Assembly (NCBI GenBank): GCA_001789205.1
Contig: MFYT01000097.1
Location: 1-36,535, forward strand
DNA from: Candidatus Raymondbacteria bacterium RIFOXYA2_FULL_49_16
GTDB taxonomy: Bacteria; Fibrobacterota; OXYB2-FULL-49-7; XYB2-FULL-49-35
DNA: 36,535 nucleotides
Reading direction: 5' to 3'
Under the pieces are notes generated by a model that saw only the letters and a program-made list of their open reading frames with translations, was not told where the DNA came from and did no database searches. Both the position numbers and the translations under genes were made by a program. This document shows, in pieces, positions 25,269 through 32,878 of the stretch (position 1 is its first letter; each line of letters opens with the position of its first letter).

Positions 25269-25400
25269 AAGAACTATTCCTATTTGCGAGTGTGGAAATA
25301 TATATTTTAAGTATAAAGACGAAAAGCCCACACGTCTTTTCGCCCCTTCTATTTTAAATCCAGAGAGTGTCCCATCAAGCATCGAACACATGAAAAGAAG

Positions 25401-26279
25401 GTGGAGAAGTTTTATTCCACCGGCTTTACCATTGGCCGTTTCAAAAATATAACACGGAAGAAACGGACAGAGGAGTTCCTCTCATTCGGCTACTGGGAAA
25501 AAAACACAAAGACCTATCTCGATGCGGCAAATAACCTGCTCCATTACTTTGTCGAAAAAAGCGGCATTGGACGCACGCAAAAGATATTGAGCGTTGCCTG
25601 CGGCTATGGCACCGAGACATTCGCCGTGTACGACGCCTTCAAGCCCGACCGGATCGAAGCCATCGATGTTACTGAAAAACACGTGCAGTATGCCAATGGC
25701 AAGGCCGCTACGCTGAATCTTGCCGATAAGATCAGGTTCTCCCATGGAGACGCCTGCAAACTGGATTATCCAGTTGCCGCGTTTTCCCTGGTTCTTGGTA
25801 TCGAGGGGCCGGTCCATTTCAATACGCGCGAGGCTTTTTTCGGCAGCGCATACCAGGTGCTGGGAAACAACGGCAATTTGCTGCTCATGGACATTATTAC
25901 AGGCGAAAAGTTCGCCAAAGCCACCTGGCTCCAGAGGAAAATCCTGGCCTTTACGGTCAAACGGTGGGTGGTACCCAAGGCCAACTGGGTGGACCAGGCG
26001 ACCTATCGTCAGCAACTCAGCAAGGCCGGGTTTACCACGCGGTTTATCACTCCCATTGGCGACAAAGTATTTCCCGGATACGCCAAAAACGGATTAAGTC
26101 TCAGGACCATCTGGATCAGGATGTTTCAGCGCGGTCCCGGACCCACCGTAGGACTGACCATTATTTCGTATCTGCTTGGGTATTTGTATAAGAGGGGTCT
26201 GATAGAATACATCTACGTCAAAGCCACAAAAGAACCCGATTCCATGCCGGGTCTTGTCCCCCTGCCTGCTGCTCTGTAA
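25401..26279 (+). CDS. Class I SAM-dependent methyltransferase
   Basis: A 292-residue Rossmann-fold methyltransferase. Motif I is ILSVACGYGTETF (about 62-74), the acidic residue after strand 2 lies in EAIDVTEKHV, and motif III is HGDACKLDYP, followed by FSLVLGIEGPVHFNTRE, where small-molecule methyltransferases bind substrate. The C-terminal third has a hydrophobic segment (TVGLTIISYLLGYLY) suggesting membrane association, as in quinone or lipid methyltransferases. The GTG start at 25401 is uncertain: AAAAGAAG is the only possible ribosome-binding sequence and the frame has no ATG upstream. The substrate is unknown. It is followed 20 bases on by a convergent gene. Confidence 0.75.
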   Translation: MEKFYSTGFTIGRFKNITRKKRTEEFLSFGYWEKNTKTYLDAANNLLHYFVEKSGIGRTQKILSVACGYGTETFAVYDAFKPDRIEAIDVTEKHVQYANGKAATLNLADKIRFSHGDACKLDYPVAAFSLVLGIEGPVHFNTREAFFGSAYQVLGNNGNLLLMDIITGEKFAKATWLQRKILAFTVKRWVVPKANWVDQATYRQQLSKAGFTTRFITPIGDKVFPGYAKNGLSLRTIWIRMFQRGPGPTVGLTIISYLLGYLYKRGLIEYIYVKATKEPDSMPGLVPLPAAL

Positions 26280-26299
26280 TTTTTTTAACGGTCCTGTTA

Positions 26300-27487
26300 T
26301 TACTGGAGCGTTTTTACTTCACCCACCTTGTTTGGCAGGCCAAAGATGTCCCGTTTTGCCTCAAGATAATAGAGGTAGTTATTGTAGGCGACATCAGCCT
26401 GGACACGGTGGTCAACATGGGGGATAAAGCCGCCTTCGTTGACCAGGGGTTTGAGACGATTGAGCTCTTTTTTGATGGCGTCCTTGCCTTCAAGGAGCAC
26501 GACTTTGTCAAAACCGCCCATCATGCGGATGCCGGGGCGCTCTTTGCGCAGGTTTTCGGGATGCAGGCCAGCGTTTACTTCGAGCGGAAACATGATGTTG
26601 ACCCCGTTGTTGAGCCAGGCCGGGGTAAGCAGGCGGAAATCTCCGTCGCAGTCCACAAAGCTGTATTTAGTGCCGTTTTTCCGGTAGATGTCGAGGACCG
26701 TTTTGTAGACAGGGCCGCATTTTTCAATAAAGAACTCGGGTGTTACAATGGGACCTGCCTTGTAGGCGATGTCTTCCCACCAAGCCACAAGGTCAATGGA
26801 CATGTATTTGGTCACCTCGACCGCCGTGTAGGTGTAGAGGGCCTTCATATCAGAGAGGATTTCATCGAGCAATTCAGGCTGGTCAAAGAGGTTGGTGCAG
26901 ATGCCTTCAAAGCCCATCCAGTCGCGGATACGTCCCGCGGTGCTGCCGCTATGCAGAGAGAGCACGTAGTTCCGGTCCTTCACTTTTTCGCCTAGTGCGG
27001 CGATGTCCGCAGGAATACGGCCCGGTGTATGGGGGTTCAGGCGTTGCTTGTGGGGAAGGTAACTTTTTTTGTCTTTGATGGGAAAGTCGATGTAGTGGGG
27101 GATGGAATCTTTGCCATTGGAGAAGATTTGGCATTTGACGCGGTCCGTGTCGTAGATGATTTTATGTTCGCCGTCATCGGAGACCACTTCTTCATCGAAC
27201 TTGGGCAGCAATCCATTGTTCACGGGCACGCTTTTTTGCCAGACGTCAAAACCGAAGTAGATGTCCGCCAGATCATTGTTTGCGACCCACTGGGGAAGGC
27301 CTTCGGCGTGCCAGCGTCGCAGGGTGTCAACCCAGTAGCCGAATTCGGTGTCAATGATGCGGTCAGGTTTTTTGAATTCCATGGTGGCGAAAAAGCGTTC
27401 GCGGGGCGAGAGTTCACCCTGTTTGACCGGAACGTTCGTGTAATCCTGCGCCTTTGCGTACAGCGCCATCATTTCATTGGCGTCCAT
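26300..27487 (-). CDS. Uroporphyrinogen decarboxylase-family (URO-D) protein
   Basis: A 395-residue protein of the URO-D/MtaA superfamily. It shows SPRERFFATMEFKKPDRI at the N-terminus, the typical opening of the non-haem branch, then a TIM-barrel with DLVAWWEDIAYKAGPIVTPEFF, KYSFVDCDGDFRLLTPAWLNNGVNIMFPLEVNAG and RMMGGFDKVVLLEGKDAIKKEL. Members of this branch commonly demethylate corrinoid or thiol cofactors, or are uncharacterised, rather than making haem. There is no haem or corrinoid gene nearby to decide. Length is normal for this branch. It is divergent from the M24 peptidase gene across a 94-bp gap and convergent with the methyltransferase. Confidence 0.8.
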   Translation of the reverse strand: MDANEMMALYAKAQDYTNVPVKQGELSPRERFFATMEFKKPDRIIDTEFGYWVDTLRRWHAEGLPQWVANNDLADIYFGFDVWQKSVPVNNGLLPKFDEEVVSDDGEHKIIYDTDRVKCQIFSNGKDSIPHYIDFPIKDKKSYLPHKQRLNPHTPGRIPADIAALGEKVKDRNYVLSLHSGSTAGRIRDWMGFEGICTNLFDQPELLDEILSDMKALYTYTAVEVTKYMSIDLVAWWEDIAYKAGPIVTPEFFIEKCGPVYKTVLDIYRKNGTKYSFVDCDGDFRLLTPAWLNNGVNIMFPLEVNAGLHPENLRKERPGIRMMGGFDKVVLLEGKDAIKKELNRLKPLVNEGGFIPHVDHRVQADVAYNNYLYYLEAKRDIFGLPNKVGEVKTLQ

Positions 27488-27581
27488 AATTCTCCCGTAT
27501 GGTAATTGCTAAGGTTTAGCGTAAACGCGTGCAGAAGAAAATATAATTATTTTCCGCCTGGCGATAAGTTATTTTCTGTGC

Positions 27582-28721
27582 ATGGATATTGCGGTGAAAC
27601 GGAGAAACCGGGAGCTTTTTGCGAGGGCAAAGGAGCGGATCCAGAAGTCGAGAAAGGGTTCACTCGACATCATTTACATCACGCACCACGAGAGCGCGGG
27701 CGCTGATAGGAGCTTCTTTTTCTTCACGGGAATAGCCCAGGGCAACCTCATCTATGCTTCGTGCGTTGTGAGCCGCGATGGTTCGGTCCATCTTTTTATC
27801 CACGAGCTTGAGGAAGCTGAGGCGCTGCAGACCGGGTTGCCGTATACCATAATTAAACTCGGGGAACAAACGGTCATCAAGGCCCTGCAGGGGAGCAAGT
27901 ATGTGGGCATAAACGCCAATGCCATTACCTTGCAGGAGTCCGGCGCCATAAAGGAAAAGCGTTTTCAACTGGTGAATATCAATAAGGAGATTGAGGATGC
28001 GCGGGCGTCCAAGAGCCAGGCTGAGATTGAGCGGATGCGGCAATCGGCGGCCATTGCGGCAAAGGTGGCCGCGGCCATTCCTGGCATGGCAAGGCCTCAT
28101 ATGACCGAGAAGGAGCTTGCCGCGCTCATTGATTTTGAAATGGCGTGCGCAGGATCTGAGCGGCCCGCGTTTGACACCATTGTGGCTTTTGGTGAGAACA
28201 GCGCAGTCCCTCATGCGCAGCCTTCCGGCCGCAAGCTGAAAAGCGGGGATTTTATTCTGTGCGATTTTGGCGCAACCGCGGGTAAAATGTGTTCAGATAT
28301 TACCAGGGTGTATTGCGCTGGCAAGCCGTCGGCCCAACAACAGGCAATGTACCAGGCCGTATACAAGGTTCAGCGTGACGCGCTTGCCAGGCTCAAGGCG
28401 GGCGCAAACGGCAACGAACTGCATACGGCCGCGGAGGCGGCCATTGACGAATTTTTTCGCACAGCAAAGCTGCGGGGAAAAATGGGCCATGGGCTTGGCC
28501 ATAGCATTGGATTGTATCCGCACGATGGAAAACGGATAGGCAGGACCGATTTTCTTGTTCCTGAGAATTTTGTTACGACTATTGAGCCTGCGGGGTATGC
28601 GCCTGGGTTTGGCGGTGTGCGCATTGAGGACACTGTGCTTGTCACCCGCGAGGGGATTGAAGTGTTGACCGAGAAGGCGCCGAAGAAAGACCTTGTGTGT
28701 GTTGCAGGGTGTGAGATATAG
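27582..28721 (+). CDS. M24-family metallopeptidase (Xaa-Pro aminopeptidase-like)
   Basis: A 379-residue cytoplasmic protein. An N-terminal creatinase-like domain (about 1-145) precedes the 'pita-bread' catalytic domain. The five metal ligands are all visible: Asp in LCDFGATAG, Asp in CSDITRVY, His in GHGLGHSIGLYPHD, Glu in TTIEPAGY and Glu in GVRIEDTVLVT. The enzyme should use two divalent metals to remove N-terminal residues before proline. Length matches the PepQ/YpdF group. The ATG at 27582 lacks a clear ribosome-binding site; no better in-frame start is seen. Its stop codon overlaps the start of the downstream repeat. Confidence 0.88.
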   Translation: MDIAVKRRNRELFARAKERIQKSRKGSLDIIYITHHESAGADRSFFFFTGIAQGNLIYASCVVSRDGSVHLFIHELEEAEALQTGLPYTIIKLGEQTVIKALQGSKYVGINANAITLQESGAIKEKRFQLVNINKEIEDARASKSQAEIERMRQSAAIAAKVAAAIPGMARPHMTEKELAALIDFEMACAGSERPAFDTIVAFGENSAVPHAQPSGRKLKSGDFILCDFGATAGKMCSDITRVYCAGKPSAQQQAMYQAVYKVQRDALARLKAGANGNELHTAAEAAIDEFFRTAKLRGKMGHGLGHSIGLYPHDGKRIGRTDFLVPENFVTTIEPAGYAPGFGGVRIEDTVLVTREGIEVLTEKAPKKDLVCVAGCEI

Positions 28722-28821
28722 GTGCGAGGACTGAGGCGCGAGGATCGAGACAGCACGAGGTTACTTGATGTACGCAAAAAACAATCCATTCTCTCTCCTC
28801 GTTCCTCGCACCTCGATCCTC
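28720..28821. repeat. Intergenic inverted and direct repeat (GCGAGGA-type)
   Basis: GGTGCGAGGA (28721-28730) pairs with TCCTCGCACC (28803-28812), and GAGGATCGAG (28740-28749) pairs with CTCGATCCTC (28812-28821). Because the order is A, B, A', B', the two pairings cannot nest. The left pair of units are also imperfect direct copies of each other (GTGCGAGGACTGAG, GCGCGAGGATCGAG). It begins at the stop codon of the M24 gene. It could act as a terminator-like structure or be a dispersed repeat. Confidence 0.6.
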
Positions 28822-28858
28822 AACGTAATTATTTATATTATAACCCCTTACGTCTCTA

Positions 28859-28874
28859 TGTGACGCAGATCACA
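28859..28874. promoter_or_regulatory. Perfect CRP-type operator TGTGA-N6-TCACA
   Basis: Both half-sites match the CRP consensus exactly (TGTGA 28859-28863, TCACA 28870-28874). The centre is about 94 bases upstream of the inferred transcription start of the LPP20/TPR/FlgT-like operon, a distance compatible with class I-like activation. CRP/FNR-family control is inferred; no regulator gene is in the window. Confidence 0.6.
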
Positions 28875-28924
28875 GCATTTTTTTATGAAAATATTTATGT
28901 TTTAATGAAATAAAATGGGTAGCG

Positions 28925-28954
28925 TTGACAACAATAATTTATTAATATTATAAT
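28925..28954 (+). promoter_or_regulatory. Near-consensus sigma70 promoter
   Basis: TTGACA (28925-28930) and TATAAT (28949-28954) are both perfect, with an 18-base AT-rich spacer. Transcription would start near 28961, giving a leader of about 53 bases before the AAGGAGA ribosome-binding site and the ATG at 29014. It serves the three-gene envelope operon. Confidence 0.8.
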
Positions 28955-29013
28955 ATCTTTTACTCAATGAATTTGGCTGTAAAAACGATTCAATTAAAAC
29001 CAAGGAGAGACAC

Positions 29014-29844
29014 ATGAAGAGCAGGTTCATTCAAACCAGCGCGGCTATTACGGCCGTTGTCTGTCTGATATGCGGCACTGCCTTTGCCCAGATTGGCGGC
29101 TCGGTCGATTGGGTCAACAGGGTCGTAAAGGCAAAGGGTATTGGCGCGGTCAACCCCAATATGCCCGAAAGCGCGGCCCGGCCTGGTGCCATACGCGCTG
29201 CCAAGCAGGTCGCTTTGCGCGACGCATTGGAGCTTATCAAGGGGCTTCAGCTCAATTCCACGACCACCATTGCCAATGGCATGACCGAAAATGACGCTAT
29301 TAACACCAGTATAAGCGGGTTTGTCAAGGGATTCCAGTTTGAACCCAATCCTCATTATATGAGCGACGGCACGGTTGAGATCGAGGTGACCATTCCTATT
29401 GACGGTGTTTCTGGCCTTGGATCGGCCCTTTTTGGCGGTTCAGTCGAACTGGTCCCCGAGAAGCCTTCCACCACCTTTGCGCCTTCCGGAGCTCCGGCCA
29501 AGGGGTTCACGGGCCTTATTATCGACGCCAAGGGTCTGGCTATCAAACCCGCACTCATGCCGCGCATTACCGATGAGAAGGACAAAGAGATCTATGGCAG
29601 CGCTTATGTATCGCGTGACTTTGCCGTGAAGTTCGGCATGTGCGGATACGCGAAGGACATTGCTGACGCGCAGAAGCGGACCGATCGCATTGGCGCTTCG
29701 CCTTTTGTGGTCAAGGCGCTCAAGGCCGCTGGCCCCAACAAAACTGATATTGTGGTGTCCAACGACAATGCGGCCACCATTATGAGCACGGCGCAGAACA
29801 TGAAGTTTCTGTCCGAATGCCGCGTCATAGTTCTTATTGATTAA
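29014..29844 (+). CDS. Exported LPP20-family protein (FlgP-like)
   Basis: A 276-residue exported protein. The ATG at 29014 follows AAGGAGA. The signal peptide ends CGTAFA-Q. Residues about 30-130 carry the LPP20 pattern VVKAKGIGAVNPNMPE, AIRAAKQVALRDALELIKGL, then TIANGM and SGFVKGF. LPP20 proteins include the FlgP outer-membrane lipoproteins of Vibrio, although this one has a Sec peptide and no lipobox. A second domain (about 165-276) contains GLIIDAKGLAIKPALMPRI, a strand arrangement seen in LPP20-linked proteins, and ends in MKFLSECRVIVLID. It is first in a three-gene operon whose next start follows 17 bases after its stop. Confidence 0.75.
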   Translation: MKSRFIQTSAAITAVVCLICGTAFAQIGGSVDWVNRVVKAKGIGAVNPNMPESAARPGAIRAAKQVALRDALELIKGLQLNSTTTIANGMTENDAINTSISGFVKGFQFEPNPHYMSDGTVEIEVTIPIDGVSGLGSALFGGSVELVPEKPSTTFAPSGAPAKGFTGLIIDAKGLAIKPALMPRITDEKDKEIYGSAYVSRDFAVKFGMCGYAKDIADAQKRTDRIGASPFVVKALKAAGPNKTDIVVSNDNAATIMSTAQNMKFLSECRVIVLID

Positions 29845-29861
29845 TGAAAGGAACCCAGAAT

Positions 29862-31058
29862 ATGAAACCGAAGAATATAACCGCGGTGTGCACGGCTGGC
29901 ATGCTTGCGCTTTTCCTGTTTGGCGGCTGTGCAAAAACGCGTAAAGCCGGCGGGCAGATGGACACGCCTGAAGTGCATTATGAGCAAGGCATGAAGTATT
30001 ACAACCAGGGCGAGATTACCCGGGCTGGAGATGAGTTCGACCTTGCCCGCACCCTTGATTTCAAGTACGCTCCCGCTTATGCGGGCCTGGCCCTGGTCGC
30101 AGGGGAAAAGGCGCGCGTTGAGAAAAATCCCAAGCTCGCGGAAAAGGGCTTTGACAAGGCGTACGAATATATCGAGAAGGCGAAAGACCTGGACAAAAAG
30201 CTTGTGGCCGCATGGCTGGCATATGGCATGGTGATTACCATGCAGCATATGGCTGACGAGGACAAGGAATGGGTCGAGAACGCGCTTGAGCAGTACGACA
30301 AGGTGATAGCGAAACTCGATCCCGCCTGCAGCGAGGCCTACTACCGCAAGGGTTGGACCCTCAAATACGCCTTCAAATTCAGGGATGCGGCCGATCAGTT
30401 CAAGAAAGTGCTGGACCTCGACAAGACCTATACCAAGGAAGCTGACGAACAATGGAATATCATGCAGAACATTGAACGCGCGGCCCCGGGCAGCAAGATC
30501 GGCATGAAAATCGCGCTTATTGAAAAGATATCGCGCGCCGATGTGGCGGCTTTATTCATGAGCGAGCTTGATGCGGCTAACCTTATACAGAAGAAGCGTC
30601 CGAAGAACTATGACACTGATTTCAAGGCGCCGGACGATCCACGTACGCTTGAGGCCCAGAAGACCGTGACCATGGCCGAGGCGACTGATATTGCCACGCA
30701 CTGGGCGCGCAATTTCATCAACGATGTGGTTAATCTGCAAGTACGGGGCCTCGAACCCTATCCGGACCATACCTGGAAGCCCGATCTTTTGATTACTCGC
30801 GGCGAATACGCATTCATGCTCGAGGACATTCTCATCGCCATTCTGCGCGACGAGTCGCTGGCCACCAAGCACATTGGTGCGTCCGAATCGCGTTTTCCCG
30901 ATGTCAATCCATCGGCTCCTTTTTACAATGCCATATGCAATATGGTCGACAAGAATGTCATGGACGCGAACATTGATGGCGAGTTCAAGGCTTTGGACCC
31001 GGTTTCGGGCGCCGATGCGCTTCTGGTCATCAGAAAGCTCAAGGAACTGAAAAAATAA
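29862..31058 (+). CDS. TPR lipoprotein with C-terminal SLH-like domain
   Basis: A 398-residue lipoprotein. The start at 29862 is preferred because AAAGGAA lies 9 bases upstream; a start at 29844 would contain that site. The lipobox LFGGC is acylated at Cys. Three to four TPR units fill residues about 35-205 (HYEQGMKYYNQGEITRAGDE, APAYAGLALVAGEK, SEAYYRKGWTLKYAFKFRDA). The C-terminal region (about 300-398) reads like one to two SLH repeats: LITRGEYAFMLEDIL, SRFPDVNPSAPFYNAICNMV, then a turn and ALDPVSGADALLVI. SLH domains usually bind cell-wall polymers. A lipid-anchored TPR protein with an SLH end could bridge membrane and wall. Confidence 0.7.
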   Translation: MKPKNITAVCTAGMLALFLFGGCAKTRKAGGQMDTPEVHYEQGMKYYNQGEITRAGDEFDLARTLDFKYAPAYAGLALVAGEKARVEKNPKLAEKGFDKAYEYIEKAKDLDKKLVAAWLAYGMVITMQHMADEDKEWVENALEQYDKVIAKLDPACSEAYYRKGWTLKYAFKFRDAADQFKKVLDLDKTYTKEADEQWNIMQNIERAAPGSKIGMKIALIEKISRADVAALFMSELDAANLIQKKRPKNYDTDFKAPDDPRTLEAQKTVTMAEATDIATHWARNFINDVVNLQVRGLEPYPDHTWKPDLLITRGEYAFMLEDILIAILRDESLATKHIGASESRFPDVNPSAPFYNAICNMVDKNVMDANIDGEFKALDPVSGADALLVIRKLKELKK

Positions 31059-31070
31059 GGAGGTACTGCT

Positions 31071-32216
31071 TTGAAAATCATGACACTTTTTGCCTGCTCG
31101 GTCCTCCTTTTCGCCGCTGGCGCAACCTGCCAGCAGGCAGCTGACGATGTCAAAATCGTTGAAGGCTATGGTCTTTCGAGCACGCAGCCCGATGCACTGA
31201 CCCAGGCCAAGCGCGACGCCATTGAAAAAGGTATTGGTGTTATGCTTCTGTCGCAGACTGAGACAAAGAATTTCATGCTCGAAAAGGACGTGATTATCAC
31301 CAAGACCATGGGTTCGGTCAAGAAATACGACGTTTTATCCCAGGGAAAAACACCAGACGGCCTCTTTGAGATCAAGATCAAGGCCCAGGTGTCGCTTGCC
31401 AGCATAAAGGCCGACCTTGCGGCGCTCAAAATCCTGCTCGAGACCATGGACAAACCGCGTGTCATGGTGCTTATCCAAGAGAGCCGCAACGGCGAGACCA
31501 AAGCCGGATACAATTCAGCGGCCACCGCCATCCTCGATTTTCTTACGGAAAAAGAGTTCAACATAGTCGATCCCGCGCAAGTCGCGGCGCTTATGGGCAG
31601 CAACGACGAATATATCGCCCAGGCCGCAGCGGGCGATCCTGTTGCCGCGGCAAAACTGGGCCGTGATAATGGGGCTGAAGTGATTCTAGTGGGCAGGGCC
31701 ACGGGTTCGCTTGCGCCAGACAATCCCATGCTCGGGAATATGAAATCAGGCCAGGCAGACCTCAATATCACGGTCATCAACTGCCAGACCGGCAAGGTGA
31801 TTACCGCGAAGAACGCGCACCAGGCAAAACCGCACATTTCAGCGGAAACCGCCATGTCCAACGCGCTGCTTGCGGCTGGAAAAAAGATCCTTGACCGCGA
31901 TCTTTTCGACAAGATTGTAGGCCACTGGCAGGACCAGGCCAACAACGGCCAGGAACTGCGCGTGCTCGTCAAGGGCGTTGATTCTTTTGCCAAGCTCAAG
32001 GAAGTCAAGATGTATGTCCAGACCATGTCGCCCAACGTGGTCACCGTGACCCAGCGCAGCTGGACCAAGGAAAAAGGCCAGCTAGAGCTTGCGGTGGTAT
32101 TCAAAGGCAACGCAGAAGCGTTCTGTGAATATATTGACGGAAAAGCGACAAAGGGCGGGGTCAAGATGGCCGTGGTCGATTATTCGTCAGGCGCTGTGAA
32201 GCTATCGGCGGAGTAA
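31071..32216 (+). CDS. Exported FlgT/CsgG-like envelope protein
   Basis: A 381-residue exported protein with a TTG start at 31071 (GGAGG lies 8 to 9 bases before). The signal peptide is about 1-22; there is no good lipobox. Residues about 28-115 (VEGYGLSSTQPDALTQAKRD, then a long strand region ending LFEIKIKAQVSL) match the FlgT N-terminal/LPP20-like fold. Residues about 125-230 (RVMVLIQESRNG, ATAILDFLTEKEFNIVDPAQ, AKLGRDNGAEVILVGRATGS) resemble the middle domain of FlgT and the CsgG/LpoB class. The last third is unassigned. It is the last gene before the strong terminator at 32245-32280. Vibrio FlgT builds a flagellar outer ring, but no flagellar gene is here. Confidence 0.7.
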   Translation: MKIMTLFACSVLLFAAGATCQQAADDVKIVEGYGLSSTQPDALTQAKRDAIEKGIGVMLLSQTETKNFMLEKDVIITKTMGSVKKYDVLSQGKTPDGLFEIKIKAQVSLASIKADLAALKILLETMDKPRVMVLIQESRNGETKAGYNSAATAILDFLTEKEFNIVDPAQVAALMGSNDEYIAQAAAGDPVAAAKLGRDNGAEVILVGRATGSLAPDNPMLGNMKSGQADLNITVINCQTGKVITAKNAHQAKPHISAETAMSNALLAAGKKILDRDLFDKIVGHWQDQANNGQELRVLVKGVDSFAKLKEVKMYVQTMSPNVVTVTQRSWTKEKGQLELAVVFKGNAEAFCEYIDGKATKGGVKMAVVDYSSGAVKLSAE

Positions 32217-32237
32217 GAAAAATAAATCACGGGTAAA

Positions 32238-32280
32238 AAAACGGTCCCTGCTGCGGTAAAAAGCAGCAGGGATTTTTTTT
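32238..32280. terminator. Strong bidirectional rho-independent terminator
   Basis: The 10-bp perfect stem TCCCTGCTGC (32245-32254) / GCAGCAGGGA (32263-32272) has an 8-base loop and is followed by eight T (32273-32280) on the plus strand. On the minus strand it is followed by CCGTTTTTTT (from 32244 to 32235). It can end both the envelope operon and the ribosomal-protein/uppP/HIT operon. Confidence 0.9.
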
Positions 32281-32394
32281 GCCTTGGCTGGCAGCCGGGG
32301 CGTGATTGTATGCAGGGGCGTCATTCAGAAGGTGTAGTCTTTCGCTGCAGAATGATGCCCGTACATTGGATTAATGCCCCTGCAGTTGGCCAGG

Positions 32395-32874
32395 TTAGAA
32401 CGCGGGTTTTAATTTGTCGTAGGTTGCAAAGAGCCCTTCGGAGAGCACCTTGGTTTGGCCTATCACGGGCATAAAATTGGTGTCCCCGTTCCAGCGGGGC
32501 ACAATGTGCACGTGGCAGTGTTGGTCAATGCCCGCTCCCGAGACGCGGCCCAGGTTCATGCCGATGTTGAATCCCTGCGGGGAGAGGGTTGCGTTCAGGG
32601 CTTTTTTGCAGGTGCGCACGGTTTCCCACAGGTTTTGGTAGGCGTTGTTTTCAAGTCCGCACACGTCGTCTTTGTGCGCAAAGGGGACAATGAGGAGATG
32701 GCCGTTGTTGTAGGGAAAGCGATTCATGATGACAAAGCAGTGGCTAGAACGGGCTAAAATGAGATTGTCGCGATCCTTATTTTCTCGCGGCTTGTCGCAG
32801 AAGATGCATGTGTCCGGGGTTTGGTCGATGGTTTCGATATATTCGGCGCGCCAGGGCGCCCAGAGCTTGTCCAT
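32395..32874 (-). CDS. HIT-family nucleotide hydrolase/phosphorylase
   Basis: A 159-residue protein with the histidine triad at H119-x-H121-x-H123 (QHCHVHIVPRW) followed by NGDTNFMPV. The N-terminal segment LWAPWRAEYI and the CIFC pair are typical of the AP4A-phosphorylase-like HIT branch found widely in bacteria. It should act on dinucleotide polyphosphates or nucleoside conjugates in the cytoplasm. It starts 4 bases after the stop of uppP, so it is the last gene of that operon, and the terminator near 32245 follows. Length is normal. Substrate preference cannot be read from sequence. Confidence 0.88.
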   Translation of the reverse strand: MDKLWAPWRAEYIETIDQTPDTCIFCDKPRENKDRDNLILARSSHCFVIMNRFPYNNGHLLIVPFAHKDDVCGLENNAYQNLWETVRTCKKALNATLSPQGFNIGMNLGRVSGAGIDQHCHVHIVPRWNGDTNFMPVIGQTKVLSEGLFATYDKLKPAF

Positions 32875-32878
32875 GGAA

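Noticed and set aside
25315-25342. Two alternative 7-bp hairpins after the AGE-like gene (AAAGACG/CGTCTTT or CGAAAAG/CTTTTCG)
   Set aside because: The stems are short and AT-rich with loops of 9-11 bases and little T-run. Terminator or attenuator function is not supported.
31166-32164. 332-codon open frame antisense to the FlgT-like gene
   Set aside because: It is a shadow frame in GC-rich coding sequence: low-complexity Ser/Leu-rich translation, no ribosome-binding site, no domain, and the plus-strand gene is well supported.
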